Assembly: GCA_934371135.1 (NCBI GenBank)
Contig: CAKRNO010000001.1
Coordinates: forward strand, 62,001-126,000
Source of the DNA: an uncultured Eubacteriales bacterium
Lineage (GTDB): Bacteria > Bacillota > Clostridia > Oscillospirales > CAG-272
Direction: 5' to 3'
DNA length: 64,000 nt
A program made the translations under genes and the position numbers. The notes under the pieces are model-generated. The model had not been told where the DNA came from. It did no database searches and saw only the letters and a program-made list of their open reading frames with translations. Shown piece after piece: positions 30,399 through 39,620 of the stretch (positions are counted from its first letter, which is position 1; each line of letters begins with the position of its first letter).

Positions 30399-32786
30399 AT
30401 GATATTTACTGAAAAAACAAGATCCATATTGGAGTTTGACAAGATTGTGCGTTTGCTCGCCGATTGTTGCAGTACTCCCGGAGCAAAGGCGCGCGCCCTC
30501 TCGCTCGCACCGACTGATGATGAGGTGTTGGTCGAGCGACGCCTCGCAAGAACAAGCGACGCCTGCCGATTGGTCGATGCCAAAGGCTATCCGGGCTTTG
30601 ATGCCTGTGAAGACGTTCCGGATGCCGCCGAACGAGCGGAAAAGGGTGCAACACTGACAACGACCGAGCTGCTCCACATCGCCTCTATGCTCCGTTCGGT
30701 AGCGGGATGCATCTCCTACGCAAAAGAGAATCACCCGTTCGACACGACGCTCGACGAGGTATTTGACCGGCTGCTGCCGAACCCGACATTGGAGAGAAAA
30801 ATCACAAGAAGTATTATTTCTCCGGAATTGATTTCCGATGATGCGAGCCCCGCGCTCGCAGATATCCGCCGGCAGATCCGTGCAGCGCAGAACCGCATCA
30901 AAGAGGCGCTGCTCAGTTATGTGACAGGGTCCCGGCAGCGTGCTCTGCAGGAAAACATCGTCACCATCCGCGACGGTCGGTATGTCATCCCCGTCAAGCA
31001 GGAATACAAAGGGGAAGTAAAGGGGATCGTCCACGACACCTCCTCCTCCGGCGCAACTGTGTTCATTGAGCCGATGGCGGTCGTTGATGCAAATAACGAC
31101 CTGCGGGCACTGGAGATCAAGGAAACGCGCGAGATTGAGCGTATCCTGGCAGAACTCAGCGCGGACTGTGCCGCTTTCGGTGGTTCTATCCGCCAAAACT
31201 ACTATCATCTGACCGACCTGGCATTTTCGTTCGGATGCGCATCGCTCTCCGAACACATGAACGCCTGCGCACCCCGTCTCTCCGGGAAACGGATGCTGGA
31301 CCTGCGCCGTGCACGCCATCCTCTCATCGATAAATCGCGTGTGGTGCCGGTCGATGTGTCCCTCGGATTGGAATTTGATACCCTGATTATCACAGGGCCG
31401 AATACGGGCGGTAAAACCGTCACGCTCAAAACGATGGGTTTGTTTGCCGCGATGACACAGTCCGGACTCCATATCCCGGTGTCACCGGATTCGACCGTCG
31501 GCGTGTTTGACGCAATCCTTGTGGATATCGGGGATGAGCAGAGCATCGAACAGTCGCTTTCGACGTTTTCGTCACACATGGTCAATGAGGTGCAGATGCT
31601 CCGTGATACAACCCCGCGTTCGTTGGTCCTGTTTGATGAGCTCGGGGCAGGGACGGACCCTGTCGAGGGCGCGGCTCTCGCCATCTCCATCCTGGAGCAA
31701 TGCCGCTCCGTCGGTGCTCTCGCCGCGGCGACCACCCATTATACGGAACTTAAGATGTACGCGCTTGACACTCCTGGTGTCCGGAATGCCAGCTGTGAAT
31801 TTGATGTGGAGACGCTCCGCCCGACATACCGGTTGATGATCGGCGCTCCTGGGAAATCCAACGCGTTTGCGATTTCGGAGAAACTCGGGCTCCCCCGGGA
31901 GGTCGTGGAGCGTGCACGTGAGTTGGTCAGTGCGGACAACCGCCGGTTCGAGACCATCCTGGAAGAACTCGAGAAGACGCGTTTTGAGATGGAGCGAGAG
32001 CGCGACGAGGCAACGAGACTGCGGCGCGAGTACGAGAACTATAAAACGCATGCGGAGGCAGACCTCGCGCGACGACTGCGCGAGGGAGAGGAAGCCATCA
32101 AGCGGGATCGCGATCGTGCACGGCAGCTCCTAGACAGCGCGCGGGTCTCCAGTGAATTCGTTTTCCACCAGCTGGAGGAACTGCGCAAAAAAGAGGACGC
32201 CAAGAGCCGTGCTGCGGCTCTGGAGGAGACGAGGCGCGCAGTACGAGAGCAAATGCGCACAGCGGAAAAAACATGGTCAGAGACCGAATTCGAGGGCACG
32301 GAGACGGAGGAAAAGTATGTGTTGCCTCGCCCGCTCCGCGTCGGGGACAAGATTTATATCGTTTCCTATCGTGCGGAGGGGGAGGTCACTGCGCTCCCGC
32401 GCGGCAAGGATGTAGAGGTACGGGCGGGGGTGTTCCGCGGTAAAGTGCCGCTATCAGACGTGCGCCTCATCACCGATATGAAAAAACGCGAGCCCCAGAA
32501 GCCAAAGAGCGATACGCGTGTAACGCGCGGCGGTGTCGCCGCTTTCGCGCCGGAGCTTGATGTCCGAGGCAGGTACGGGGACGACGCATGGTTTGAGGTA
32601 GATCGTTACCTGGACGAGGCGGTGCTCGCCGGCGTGGAAACGGTGCGTATCATTCACGGCAAGGGGACGGGCGCGCTCCGTGTGGCGCTCCACCGCGAGC
32701 TGAAAGCCGACCCCCGTGTCAAATCGTTCCGTCTCGGGGAACTCGGCGAGGGGGATGCCGGCGTGACGGTGGTCACACTGAAATGA
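30399..32786 (+). CDS. mutS2: MutS2 family ATPase with Smr domain
   Basis: The 795-residue MutS2 has the clamp/lever region, then Walker A GPNTGGKTVTLKT near 331-343, DIGDEQSIEQSLSTFSSHM and Walker B LVLFDELGAGTDP. A long charged coiled coil (about 515-640) follows, then the C-terminal Smr nuclease-type domain with LDVRGRYGDDAWFEV and IIHGKGTGALR. MutS2 has been linked to suppression of recombination and to rescue of collided ribosomes. No good SD precedes the ATG, which sits 7 bases after the recO stop, so translational coupling is likely. No terminator is evident before the metK promoter. Confidence 0.95.
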   Translation: MIFTEKTRSILEFDKIVRLLADCCSTPGAKARALSLAPTDDEVLVERRLARTSDACRLVDAKGYPGFDACEDVPDAAERAEKGATLTTTELLHIASMLRSVAGCISYAKENHPFDTTLDEVFDRLLPNPTLERKITRSIISPELISDDASPALADIRRQIRAAQNRIKEALLSYVTGSRQRALQENIVTIRDGRYVIPVKQEYKGEVKGIVHDTSSSGATVFIEPMAVVDANNDLRALEIKETREIERILAELSADCAAFGGSIRQNYYHLTDLAFSFGCASLSEHMNACAPRLSGKRMLDLRRARHPLIDKSRVVPVDVSLGLEFDTLIITGPNTGGKTVTLKTMGLFAAMTQSGLHIPVSPDSTVGVFDAILVDIGDEQSIEQSLSTFSSHMVNEVQMLRDTTPRSLVLFDELGAGTDPVEGAALAISILEQCRSVGALAAATTHYTELKMYALDTPGVRNASCEFDVETLRPTYRLMIGAPGKSNAFAISEKLGLPREVVERARELVSADNRRFETILEELEKTRFEMERERDEATRLRREYENYKTHAEADLARRLREGEEAIKRDRDRARQLLDSARVSSEFVFHQLEELRKKEDAKSRAAALEETRRAVREQMRTAEKTWSETEFEGTETEEKYVLPRPLRVGDKIYIVSYRAEGEVTALPRGKDVEVRAGVFRGKVPLSDVRLITDMKKREPQKPKSDTRVTRGGVAAFAPELDVRGRYGDDAWFEVDRYLDEAVLAGVETVRIIHGKGTGALRVALHRELKADPRVKSFRLGELGEGDAGVTVVTLK

Positions 32787-32834
32787 CGTCCGCTATTGCC
32801 ATCCGGTTATTCCACAAAAATCTCGCATTTCCCC

Positions 32835-32863
32835 TTGCAATCAGCATAGCCGTGTGATACAAT
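32835..32863 (+). promoter_or_regulatory. promoter of metK
   Basis: -35 TTGCAA (32835-32840), 17-base spacer, -10 TACAAT (32858-32863), 22 bases upstream of the riboswitch P1 stem. Confidence 0.7.
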
Positions 32864-32884
32864 ATTTCCGCAACTGAATATGAC

Positions 32885-33010
32885 CTTATCGAGAGTGGGG
32901 GAGGGACCGGCCCTGTGAACCCACGGCAACCTGTCGCGTGCAAGGTGCCAATTCCTGATAGATAAGCGTCCCTGACCCGGGTGACCTTGTCTGTCTGCCC
33001 GGGTATTTTA
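32885..33010 (+). promoter_or_regulatory. SAM-I (S-box) riboswitch with intrinsic-terminator expression platform
   Basis: P1 forms between CTTATC (32885-32890) and GATAAG (32961-32966). The core shows the S-box consensus GAGGGACCGGCCC, then GTGAACCC-CGGCAACC and AAGGTGCCAATTCC. Downstream, ACCCGGG (32975-32981) pairs with CCCGGGT (32998-33004), followed by ATTTTATTT, a terminator. High S-adenosylmethionine should stabilise the aptamer and stop transcription before metK, the standard OFF switch of this class. Confidence 0.95.
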
Positions 33011-33039
33011 TTTGATTTATCAGAAAAGAGGAAAGATAT

Positions 33040-34221
33040 ATGTCAAAAAAACTGTTTACGTCCGAATCGGTCACAGAGGGGCATCCCGATAAAATCTGCG
33101 ACAAGATCTCCGATGCTATCCTGGATGAGATGCTCCGCCAGGATCCTATGTCCCGCGTTGCCTGTGAGACCTTTGCAACTACCGGCATTATTACGGTCAT
33201 GGGAGAGGTGACGACGGAGGCGTATGTGGACATCCCGGAAGTCGTGCGTCGCACCGTCGAGGAGATCGGTTATGACCGCGCCAAGTATGGCTTTGACTGC
33301 CACACCTGTGCTGTGATGACCTCCATACATGAGCAGTCGCCCGATATCGCGCTCGGCGTTGACCGTTGCGCGGAGGCAAAAGAGGGAACCATGACGGATG
33401 ACCTTGATACGGGCGCGGGGGACCAGGGGCTCATGTTCGGCTATGCCTGCGATGAGACGCCGGAGCTCATGCCGCTCCCCATTTCGCTCGCACACAGGCT
33501 TGCCCGCCGTCTGACAGAGGTGCGCAAGAACGGCACGATCCCGTACCTGCGCCCGGATGGGAAAACGCAGGTGACGGTTGAGTACGATGACGATCGCCCT
33601 GTCCGTATTGATACGGTGGTGGTATCCAGCCAACACAGCGCGGAGACAGAACTCGCGCAGATCCGTGAGGATATTATCCGTGAAGTCATCACGCCTGTCA
33701 TCCCGGCAGAAATGATGGATAACGAAACAAAGATCTACGTCAATCCGACCGGCAGATTTGTCATCGGCGGGCCTGCCGGGGACACCGGTCTTACCGGCAG
33801 AAAGATCATCGTGGATACCTACGGCGGCTATGCCCGCCATGGTGGCGGTGCCTTTTCGGGGAAGGACCCCACGAAGGTGGATCGCAGCGCCAGCTACGCT
33901 GCCCGTTATCTTGCAAAGAACGTCGTCAAGGCGGGGCTCGCCCGCCGCTGTGAGGTACAGATTGCCTACGCCATCGGGGTGGCGAAACCCGTGTCGCTCA
34001 TGGTGGATACGGATGGAACAGGTGTTGTCTCCGACGACAAACTGTCCGAGGCTCTTTCGGAGCTGGTGGATCTCCGCCCTGCCGCAATCATTCGTCGTTT
34101 TGATCTGCGCCGCCCGATTTATACGCCTCTTGCCGCTTACGGTCACATGGGGCGTGAGGATCTGATGGTCCCGTGGGAAAAGACGGACCTGACCGACGCA
34201 CTGCTGGCAAAGGTCCGCTGA
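33040..34221 (+). CDS. metK: S-adenosylmethionine synthetase
   Basis: Makes S-adenosylmethionine from methionine and ATP. The 393 residues contain GHPDKICDKISDAILDE, GAGDQGLMFGYACDET (the methionine/ATP loop), GGPAGDTGLTGRKIIVDTYGG, the P-loop-like GGGAFSGKDPTKVDRSA and a normal C terminus. Controlled by the SAM-I riboswitch upstream, so the product represses its own synthesis. Confidence 0.98.
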   Translation: MSKKLFTSESVTEGHPDKICDKISDAILDEMLRQDPMSRVACETFATTGIITVMGEVTTEAYVDIPEVVRRTVEEIGYDRAKYGFDCHTCAVMTSIHEQSPDIALGVDRCAEAKEGTMTDDLDTGAGDQGLMFGYACDETPELMPLPISLAHRLARRLTEVRKNGTIPYLRPDGKTQVTVEYDDDRPVRIDTVVVSSQHSAETELAQIREDIIREVITPVIPAEMMDNETKIYVNPTGRFVIGGPAGDTGLTGRKIIVDTYGGYARHGGGAFSGKDPTKVDRSASYAARYLAKNVVKAGLARRCEVQIAYAIGVAKPVSLMVDTDGTGVVSDDKLSEALSELVDLRPAAIIRRFDLRRPIYTPLAAYGHMGREDLMVPWEKTDLTDALLAKVR

Positions 34222-34257
34222 AAAGATTACAAAAATTATTTGTGAGGAGGTGAGAGA

Positions 34258-36492
34258 ATGGCAGAAAACAGGGCAGATGAGGCAGATATTATCGGCACCG
34301 TTGAGGAAGTCGTATATCACAATGCTGCAAACGACTACGCGGTGCTGGAGCTCATCGACGCGCGGACGGGCAAGCTCGTGACCGCCGTCGGTACGGTACC
34401 TTACCCTGCCGCGGGAGAACAGATGCGGCTGTGGGGGAGCTGGAAAGCTCATCCCGATTACGGTAAGCAGCTCGTCATCGAGCAATACGAAAAGCAACTG
34501 CCTTCGTCGAGCGCCGATATTCTCCGCTATCTCTCCTCACGCGCTATCAAAGGGGTGGGCCCCGGTATTGCCCTGAAGATTGTAAACCGATTCGGCGCCG
34601 AAACATTTGAGGTCATTGAACAACATCCGGAATGGCTGACCGATATCCCGGGGATTACACGTAAAAAGGCGGCTGCCATTGCCGAGTCGTTTGCCGAGCA
34701 GGCAGAGCTGCGGGAGTTCATGACTCTTTGCGCGGGTCACCTCGGAAACACGACCATCACACGTGTTTTCCGCGAGTGGGGCAAGGGCGCTTCGTCACTT
34801 CTGCGCAGCAATCCTTATCGTCTCTGCCGCGGGGGATTTGGGATTGGGTTTGAACGCGCCGACGAGATCGCGGCACAGCTCGGCATCAAAAAAGACGCAT
34901 CCGTGCGGGTGCGTGCCGGCGTCACCTATGTTCTGACTTATCAGGCAGGTGTAAACGGTCACACCTGTCTGCCACGGCAGAAACTGATTCCGGCAGCAGC
35001 AGAGACCTTAGGACTGGACGCGGGGACTGTGGAGGAGGCGGTGCAGTCGGAGCTCTCCGACGGGGCACTCGTCTGCCATACCTTTGATGGTACGGAGTAT
35101 ATCTATCTGAAAACTTACGATGATGCGGAACGTACCGTGGCGGATAAATTGCGCCTCCTCACAAGACAGGCCGCTACCTTCGACCGCGACAATATCGTCA
35201 GCCTGATCGACCGTATGGAACGGGAGTGGGGCATCACCTATGCAAGAGAGCAAAGGAATGCTATCGGTGTTGCCGTGGCTAGCGGTGTGATGATCCTGAC
35301 AGGCGGTCCGGGCACGGGGAAGACCACGGTTATAAGGGCGCTTTTGCGGATATTTGATATTCTCGGTGTGGATACGGTGCTGGCAGCCCCGACAGGGCGC
35401 GCCGCCAAACGGATGTCGGAGGCGACGGTGCATGAGGCAAAGACTCTGCACCGGCTCCTGGAGATGACCCGCGCCGACGACGTGACGACGCCGCACTTTA
35501 TGCGGGACGAGGACAATCCGCTCGATGCCATGGCGGTGATCGTCGACGAAAGCTCTATGATCGATCTGCCGCTGATGGCGTCGCTCACGCGCGCCATGCG
35601 GCGCGGGAGTCGTCTGATACTCGTAGGGGATGCCAACCAGTTGCCCGCCGTCGGGTGCGGTAATGTGCTCGGGGATCTGATTACTTCCGGCGCTTTTCCT
35701 ACTGTGGAGCTCTGCGAGATTTTCCGCCAGGCGGAGGAGAGCCAGATCGTCCGCAATGCGCACAGAATTCTGCACGGTGAGATGCCCGACGTCACACGTA
35801 CGGATGGGGATTTCTTTTTCCTCGCCAGACCGCGCGAGGGGGCGATCCCCGCTACCATCGAGCAGCTCATTGCCGAGCGGTTGCCGCGCGCCTATGGCCG
35901 CGAGGTACTCTCCGGTATTCAGGTCATTACACCGACCCACCGTGGTATTGCCGGGACGGATAAACTCAATGCGGGGTTGCAGGCACGGTTGAATCCGCCC
36001 TCTGCCGAGAAGGCGGAGGTACGCGCACACGGCATTGTTTTCCGTGTCGGGGACCGTGTCATGCAGGTGCGTAACCAATATGACATTGAATGGCATCGCG
36101 GAGAGTATCGCGGGAATGGGGTATTTAACGGGGACCTCGGCGTAATTAAAAAAATAGAGAAATCCGACCCGGATTTCGCGGTCACGATCGCTTTTGACGA
36201 TCGGGAAGCAGTGTACGACCTCTCCATGCTGGATGATGTAGAGCTTGCCTATGCAATCACGGTGCATAAGAGCCAGGGGAGCGAGTATGCAACGGTCATT
36301 ATGCCGATCTTCGCCTGCGGGGCGGTTCTGCAGACGCGCAGTCTGCTCTATACCGCGATGACGCGGGCAAAGACACGCCTGATCCTCGTCGGGAGACCGG
36401 ATGTGCTCGCCCGCATGGTCGAGAACGTGCATATCGCGTCCCGCTATACGGGGCTCGCCTACCGGCTCGCAAACAGTGCGGATTTGTCATAA
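34258..36492 (+). CDS. recD2: ATP-dependent DNA helicase RecD2
   Basis: The 744-residue helicase has the N-terminal RecD2-specific OB/HhH region (IKGVGPGIALKIVNRFG and LTDIPGITRKKAAAIAESF). The SF1B motor follows, with Walker A GGPGTGKTT at 349-357, APTGRAAKRMSE, VDESSMIDLPL and GDANQLPAVGCGNVL. The C-terminal UvrD-like part ends with the VHKSQGSEYATVIMP and LLYTAMTRAK motifs. It acts without RecBC in 5'-3' unwinding and repair. The SD GAGGAGG precedes its ATG, 36 bases after metK. Confidence 0.96.
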   Translation: MAENRADEADIIGTVEEVVYHNAANDYAVLELIDARTGKLVTAVGTVPYPAAGEQMRLWGSWKAHPDYGKQLVIEQYEKQLPSSSADILRYLSSRAIKGVGPGIALKIVNRFGAETFEVIEQHPEWLTDIPGITRKKAAAIAESFAEQAELREFMTLCAGHLGNTTITRVFREWGKGASSLLRSNPYRLCRGGFGIGFERADEIAAQLGIKKDASVRVRAGVTYVLTYQAGVNGHTCLPRQKLIPAAAETLGLDAGTVEEAVQSELSDGALVCHTFDGTEYIYLKTYDDAERTVADKLRLLTRQAATFDRDNIVSLIDRMEREWGITYAREQRNAIGVAVASGVMILTGGPGTGKTTVIRALLRIFDILGVDTVLAAPTGRAAKRMSEATVHEAKTLHRLLEMTRADDVTTPHFMRDEDNPLDAMAVIVDESSMIDLPLMASLTRAMRRGSRLILVGDANQLPAVGCGNVLGDLITSGAFPTVELCEIFRQAEESQIVRNAHRILHGEMPDVTRTDGDFFFLARPREGAIPATIEQLIAERLPRAYGREVLSGIQVITPTHRGIAGTDKLNAGLQARLNPPSAEKAEVRAHGIVFRVGDRVMQVRNQYDIEWHRGEYRGNGVFNGDLGVIKKIEKSDPDFAVTIAFDDREAVYDLSMLDDVELAYAITVHKSQGSEYATVIMPIFACGAVLQTRSLLYTAMTRAKTRLILVGRPDVLARMVENVHIASRYTGLAYRLANSADLS

Positions 36493-36501
36493 AAATTTGC
36501 C

Positions 36502-36530
36502 TTGCATTGTGTAGGCGGATGGTATATAAT
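36502..36530 (+). promoter_or_regulatory. promoter of the MreB-like unit
   Basis: -35 TTGCAT (36502-36507), 17-base spacer, perfect -10 TATAAT (36525-36530). Confidence 0.7.
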
Positions 36531-36561
36531 CTTACTACAATTACGTTAAAAGGAACTGTTC

Positions 36562-37602
36562 ATGCAAAACCGACTTGGAATCGACATGGGTGGCGCCACC
36601 ATCAGCGTTGCGGCACCGGGGCGCGGGCTTATTCTGCAGGATCCTGCGGTCATCGCGGTAGAGCGAGAGAGCGGGCGTGTGCTGGCTGCCGGCGCCATGG
36701 CGGAACAAAAACTGAATACCTCTGACCGCCGCGTGTCGCTTACCCGTCCGTTTACGAACGGTTTTATGGGGGCACCGGATGAAATCGGCGTGCTCATTAC
36801 CTCCTGTCTTGCCAATACGGGGTGTATGGGCGATACGGATCTGATCCTCTCTGTCCCCTGCGATATCAGTGATGAAGATGAGGAACGGCTCGGCAGAATT
36901 GCAGACGCCGCCGGTGCTGCCTCCTGCCACTTGGTCTACGCGCCGCTGGCGGCGATGGCGGGGACGTTTCTGCGCCTGCCCGCAGGCTGCCTCGTCGTGG
37001 ACATCGGTGCAACCTCTACCAATGTGATGCTTCTTTGCCGCGGCAGGATCTATTATATGAAAACGATCCGCGTCGGTGGGCAGACGTTTGACCGCTCCAT
37101 CGCCGACTACCTCTGGAAGCGCAGAAAGATACGCGTAAGCCTTCGTACCGCCGAGATGATTAAGATGAAGATCGGGTCCGTTTGGGCGGGTGCTACCGGT
37201 AAGACGATGGAGGCGGTCGGCAAGGATGCTTCCGGCAGGGAAGTGAAGTTCCGTATCTCGTCACCGGACCTGTATGATTCGCTCGAACAGCCGCTCGCCG
37301 ATATTCTGGAAGCCGTGTTTTTTGCGGTCTCCAAAATACCGTCGGAGTTTGTCTCCGGCGTCTTCGAGCTTGGGATCCAACTGACAGGCGGCGGGGCACT
37401 CTTGGATGGGATCGACCGCATGATCGGTGGTGTCACAGGTGTTCCGACGACGCGTGTCGATGACCCTATGGGTTGTACGGCACTCGGGCTCGCGGAAATG
37501 TTCGACATCCTCCCCGACGATCTGCCGCCCTCTTTCCGCAATGTGTCGGAGATTTATATCAAACACGCCGGGCTACCCGGGCAAGGAGAATATGATGAGT
37601 AA
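36562..37602 (+). CDS. divergent MreB/Mbl-family actin-like protein
   Basis: The 346-residue protein keeps the actin-fold ATPase signatures: phosphate-1 GIDMGGATISVA, phosphate-2 VVDIGATSTNVMLL and adenosine motif LTGGGALLDGID, with MreB-like RVGGQTFDRSIADYLWKR and SLRTAEMIKMKIGSV. It departs from canonical MreB in the N terminus (GGATISVAAPGRG replaces GTANTLVYVKGKG) and has no mreC or mreD nearby. It is better called an MreB paralogue than the main shape protein. A promoter precedes it. Its last 8 bases overlap the next small gene, suggesting the two act together. Confidence 0.82.
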   Translation: MQNRLGIDMGGATISVAAPGRGLILQDPAVIAVERESGRVLAAGAMAEQKLNTSDRRVSLTRPFTNGFMGAPDEIGVLITSCLANTGCMGDTDLILSVPCDISDEDEERLGRIADAAGAASCHLVYAPLAAMAGTFLRLPAGCLVVDIGATSTNVMLLCRGRIYYMKTIRVGGQTFDRSIADYLWKRRKIRVSLRTAEMIKMKIGSVWAGATGKTMEAVGKDASGREVKFRISSPDLYDSLEQPLADILEAVFFAVSKIPSEFVSGVFELGIQLTGGGALLDGIDRMIGGVTGVPTTRVDDPMGCTALGLAEMFDILPDDLPPSFRNVSEIYIKHAGLPGQGEYDE

Positions 37603-37726
37603 AGCAAACCAGAATAAAAACGGCGGCGCGCGCAGCGGTCTTTACCGTGCTCTTGCGTTTCTTCTCGCAGGGCTGATGATCGCCGGTACCGTCACCGCGG
37701 TTATCTTCTATGTGATTGCAAAATAA
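37595..37726 (+). CDS. 43-residue single-pass membrane protein coupled to the MreB-like gene
   Basis: Begins MSKANQNKNGGARSGLYRAL with a polar, basic N terminus, then one hydrophobic span (LAFLLAGLMIAGTVTAVIFYVI, about 20-41) and a terminal AK. SD AAGGAGAA lies 6 bases before the ATG at 37595; another ATG at 37592 is too close. It overlaps the MreB-like stop and ends 15 bases before a strong terminator. The gene structure supports real expression; I do not recognise the family. Confidence 0.7.
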   Translation: MSKANQNKNGGARSGLYRALAFLLAGLMIAGTVTAVIFYVIAK

Positions 37727-37741
37727 AAGTGCCGTGTACTG

Positions 37742-37769
37742 AAAAAGCCGCTCGAATGAGCGGCTTTTT
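37742..37769. terminator. bidirectional terminator between the MreB-like unit and ruvAB
   Basis: 12-bp stem AAAAAGCCGCTC / GAGCGGCTTTTT with loop GAAT; T-runs occur on both strands. Confidence 0.9.
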
Positions 37770-37797
37770 TACATGGACGCGCGTTGATTTTCAGCAT

Positions 37798-38847
37798 TCA
37801 GTCCCTGCGATCAAAAAAGGAGGGCTGTGCACCGGAAGCAAAGGGGATACCGAGGTGGTCGTACGCGAGCTTCGTCACGCATCTGCCGCGCGGAGTACGG
37901 GAGAGAAATCCGAGCTGCATCAGATACGGTTCATAGACGTCCTCGATGGTCACCGCTTCTTCTCCGATGGTGGCGGCGAGCGTCTCAAGACCCACGGGAC
38001 CACCGCCGTAATATTTGATGATTGCTTCCATCATGCGGCGGTCAACCGCATCCAGCCCGATGGCATCGATATCAAGCATACGGAGCCCGAGCTCGGCAAT
38101 TTCGCCAGTGATGACGCCGTTTCCTTTGACAATGGCGAAGTCGCGGATACGCTTGAGCAGGCGGTTGGCGATACGGGGGGTGCCGCGCGAGCGACCCGCG
38201 ATCTGGCGCATCCCCTCATCGGTGATCTCGATCTCCAGCAGCTTGGCGCTGCGGCGAACAATGGTTGCCAGTTCCTCCGGAGTGTAAATCTCCAGCTTTA
38301 ATATGACGCCGAAACGGTCGCGGAGCGGTGTTGTCATCTGCCCGGCACGCGTCGTGGCACCGATCAGGGTAAAAGGCTTCAGATCGAGGCGGATGCTACG
38401 GGCACTGGGACCTTTCCCGATGATGATGTCGACGGCATAGTCTTCCATGGCAGGGTAGAGCACTTCCTCCACCTGTCGGGAAAGTCTGTGAATTTCGTCA
38501 ATAAAGAGGATATCCCCGGCGTTCATATTGGTGAGGAGCGCGACAAGGTCGCCCACCTTCTCGATCGCGGGGCCGGACGTGATACGGATGGGTTTTCCCA
38601 TCTCATTCGCGATGACCCCCGCCAGTGTGGTTTTACCGAGTCCGGGAGGGCCGTAGAGGAGGACGTGGTCGAGCGCGGTCCCGCGCAGTTTGGCTGATTC
38701 AATGTAAACCTTCAGGTTTTCTTTTGCCTTGTCCTGCCCGACATATTCGTCGAGCGTTTTCGGGCGGAGACTGATCTCCTGTCCGTCCTCGTTCGGATCA
38801 AATTCATTGGACATGATCCGGTCTTCAAAATCAAACTCTGTTTCCAT
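37798..38847 (-). CDS. ruvB: Holliday junction branch-migration ATPase RuvB
   Basis: The hexameric motor of the RuvAB complex. The 349-residue protein has SLRPKTLDEYVGQDKAKENL, Walker A GPPGLGKTT (66-74), Walker B DILFIDEIHRL (112-122), the sensor IGATTRAG and the C-terminal winged helix (GLETLAATIGEEAVTIEDVYEPYLMQLGF). SD AAGGAGAG. It follows ruvA by 9 bases. Confidence 0.97.
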   Translation of the reverse strand: METEFDFEDRIMSNEFDPNEDGQEISLRPKTLDEYVGQDKAKENLKVYIESAKLRGTALDHVLLYGPPGLGKTTLAGVIANEMGKPIRITSGPAIEKVGDLVALLTNMNAGDILFIDEIHRLSRQVEEVLYPAMEDYAVDIIIGKGPSARSIRLDLKPFTLIGATTRAGQMTTPLRDRFGVILKLEIYTPEELATIVRRSAKLLEIEITDEGMRQIAGRSRGTPRIANRLLKRIRDFAIVKGNGVITGEIAELGLRMLDIDAIGLDAVDRRMMEAIIKYYGGGPVGLETLAATIGEEAVTIEDVYEPYLMQLGFLSRTPRGRCVTKLAYDHLGIPFASGAQPSFFDRRD

Positions 38848-38856
38848 CGTCTCTCC

Positions 38857-39459
38857 TTACAGGAATTTTCGGAGCGCTTGCGAGATGAGATCGTTCAGCG
38901 AGAGCTTTTCGGCATCCAGCCCGGAAAGCGCGCTCATCGCAGAGGCGCGGTCATAGCCGAGCGTCATGAGGGCTTCGATGGCGTCACCGAGCTTGCCACC
39001 GGTCGCGGGGGCGGCACTTGCCGCTGTGCCCGGCTGCGGGGTACGGAGCGTCATGCCGGCGATCTTGTCCTTGAGCTCAAGAACGATGCGGGCAGCGGTC
39101 TTGGCGCCGACGTTCGGGGCTTTCGCGAGCGCTTTTGTGTCTTCGGTGCAGACAGCAAGGCGGAAACGGTCGGTGGTGAATACGGACAGTACTGCCATCG
39201 CCGCTTTGGGACCTACACCGGACACGCCGATGAGCAGTTTGAAGCAGTCCAGCTCGTCCTTGTCACGGAAGCCGAACAGCTCGACTCCATCCTCGCGGAC
39301 CTGTAAGTAAGTGTAGAGTTTGACACGGGAACCGAACTTTGCGGACAGCGTATCCGATGTCGTCAGGCTGACTGTCAGGCTGTAACCGACGCCGCCGCAA
39401 TCCACGACCGCAAGTCCCGGTTCACGCTCCGTCAGTGTCCCGTCAAGATAATAGAACAT
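38857..39459 (-). CDS. ruvA: Holliday junction DNA-binding protein RuvA
   Basis: The 200-residue junction-binding subunit has the N-terminal OB domain (MFYYLDGTLTEREPGLAVVDCGGVGYSL), HhH motifs (LLIGVSGVGPKAAMAVLS and KAPNVGAKTAARIVLELKDK) and the C-terminal domain III that activates RuvB (DAIEALMTLGYDRASAMSAL). The start at 39459 follows GAGGTGG; the 40-codon upstream extension contains the promoter. Divergent from ruvC. Confidence 0.96.
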   Translation of the reverse strand: MFYYLDGTLTEREPGLAVVDCGGVGYSLTVSLTTSDTLSAKFGSRVKLYTYLQVREDGVELFGFRDKDELDCFKLLIGVSGVGPKAAMAVLSVFTTDRFRLAVCTEDTKALAKAPNVGAKTAARIVLELKDKIAGMTLRTPQPGTAASAAPATGGKLGDAIEALMTLGYDRASAMSALSGLDAEKLSLNDLISQALRKFL

Positions 39460-39488
39460 AATCGCCCACCTCGTATTTTCATAAAAGC

Positions 39489-39517
39489 AGTATAGCATAA
39501 ATGCGCGAAAAAGTAAA
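39489..39517 (-). promoter_or_regulatory. probable promoter of ruvAB
   Basis: Minus strand: -35 TTTACT (39512-39517), 17-base spacer, -10 TATACT (39489-39494). Confidence 0.55.
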
Positions 39518-39561
39518 GACGGAACGCCGAGGGGAGGTAAATCGGACAGAAGTGCCCGGGT

Positions 39562-39590
39562 TTGACAATTACGATACAATATGCTATACT
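39562..39590 (+). promoter_or_regulatory. promoter of ruvC
   Basis: Perfect -35 TTGACA (39562-39567), 17-base spacer, -10 TATACT (39585-39590). Confidence 0.8.
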
Positions 39591-39620
39591 GTTCTGTAAA
39601 TGTGTGTCGGGAGGTAAGGT

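Noticed and set aside
30330..31472. 380-codon minus-strand ORF opposite mutS2
   Set aside because: Lies wholly over mutS2 and its start; codon-phase artefact.
33043..34497. 484-codon minus-strand ORF opposite metK and the start of recD2
   Set aside because: It spans two well-supported genes and the gap between them, and has no SD.
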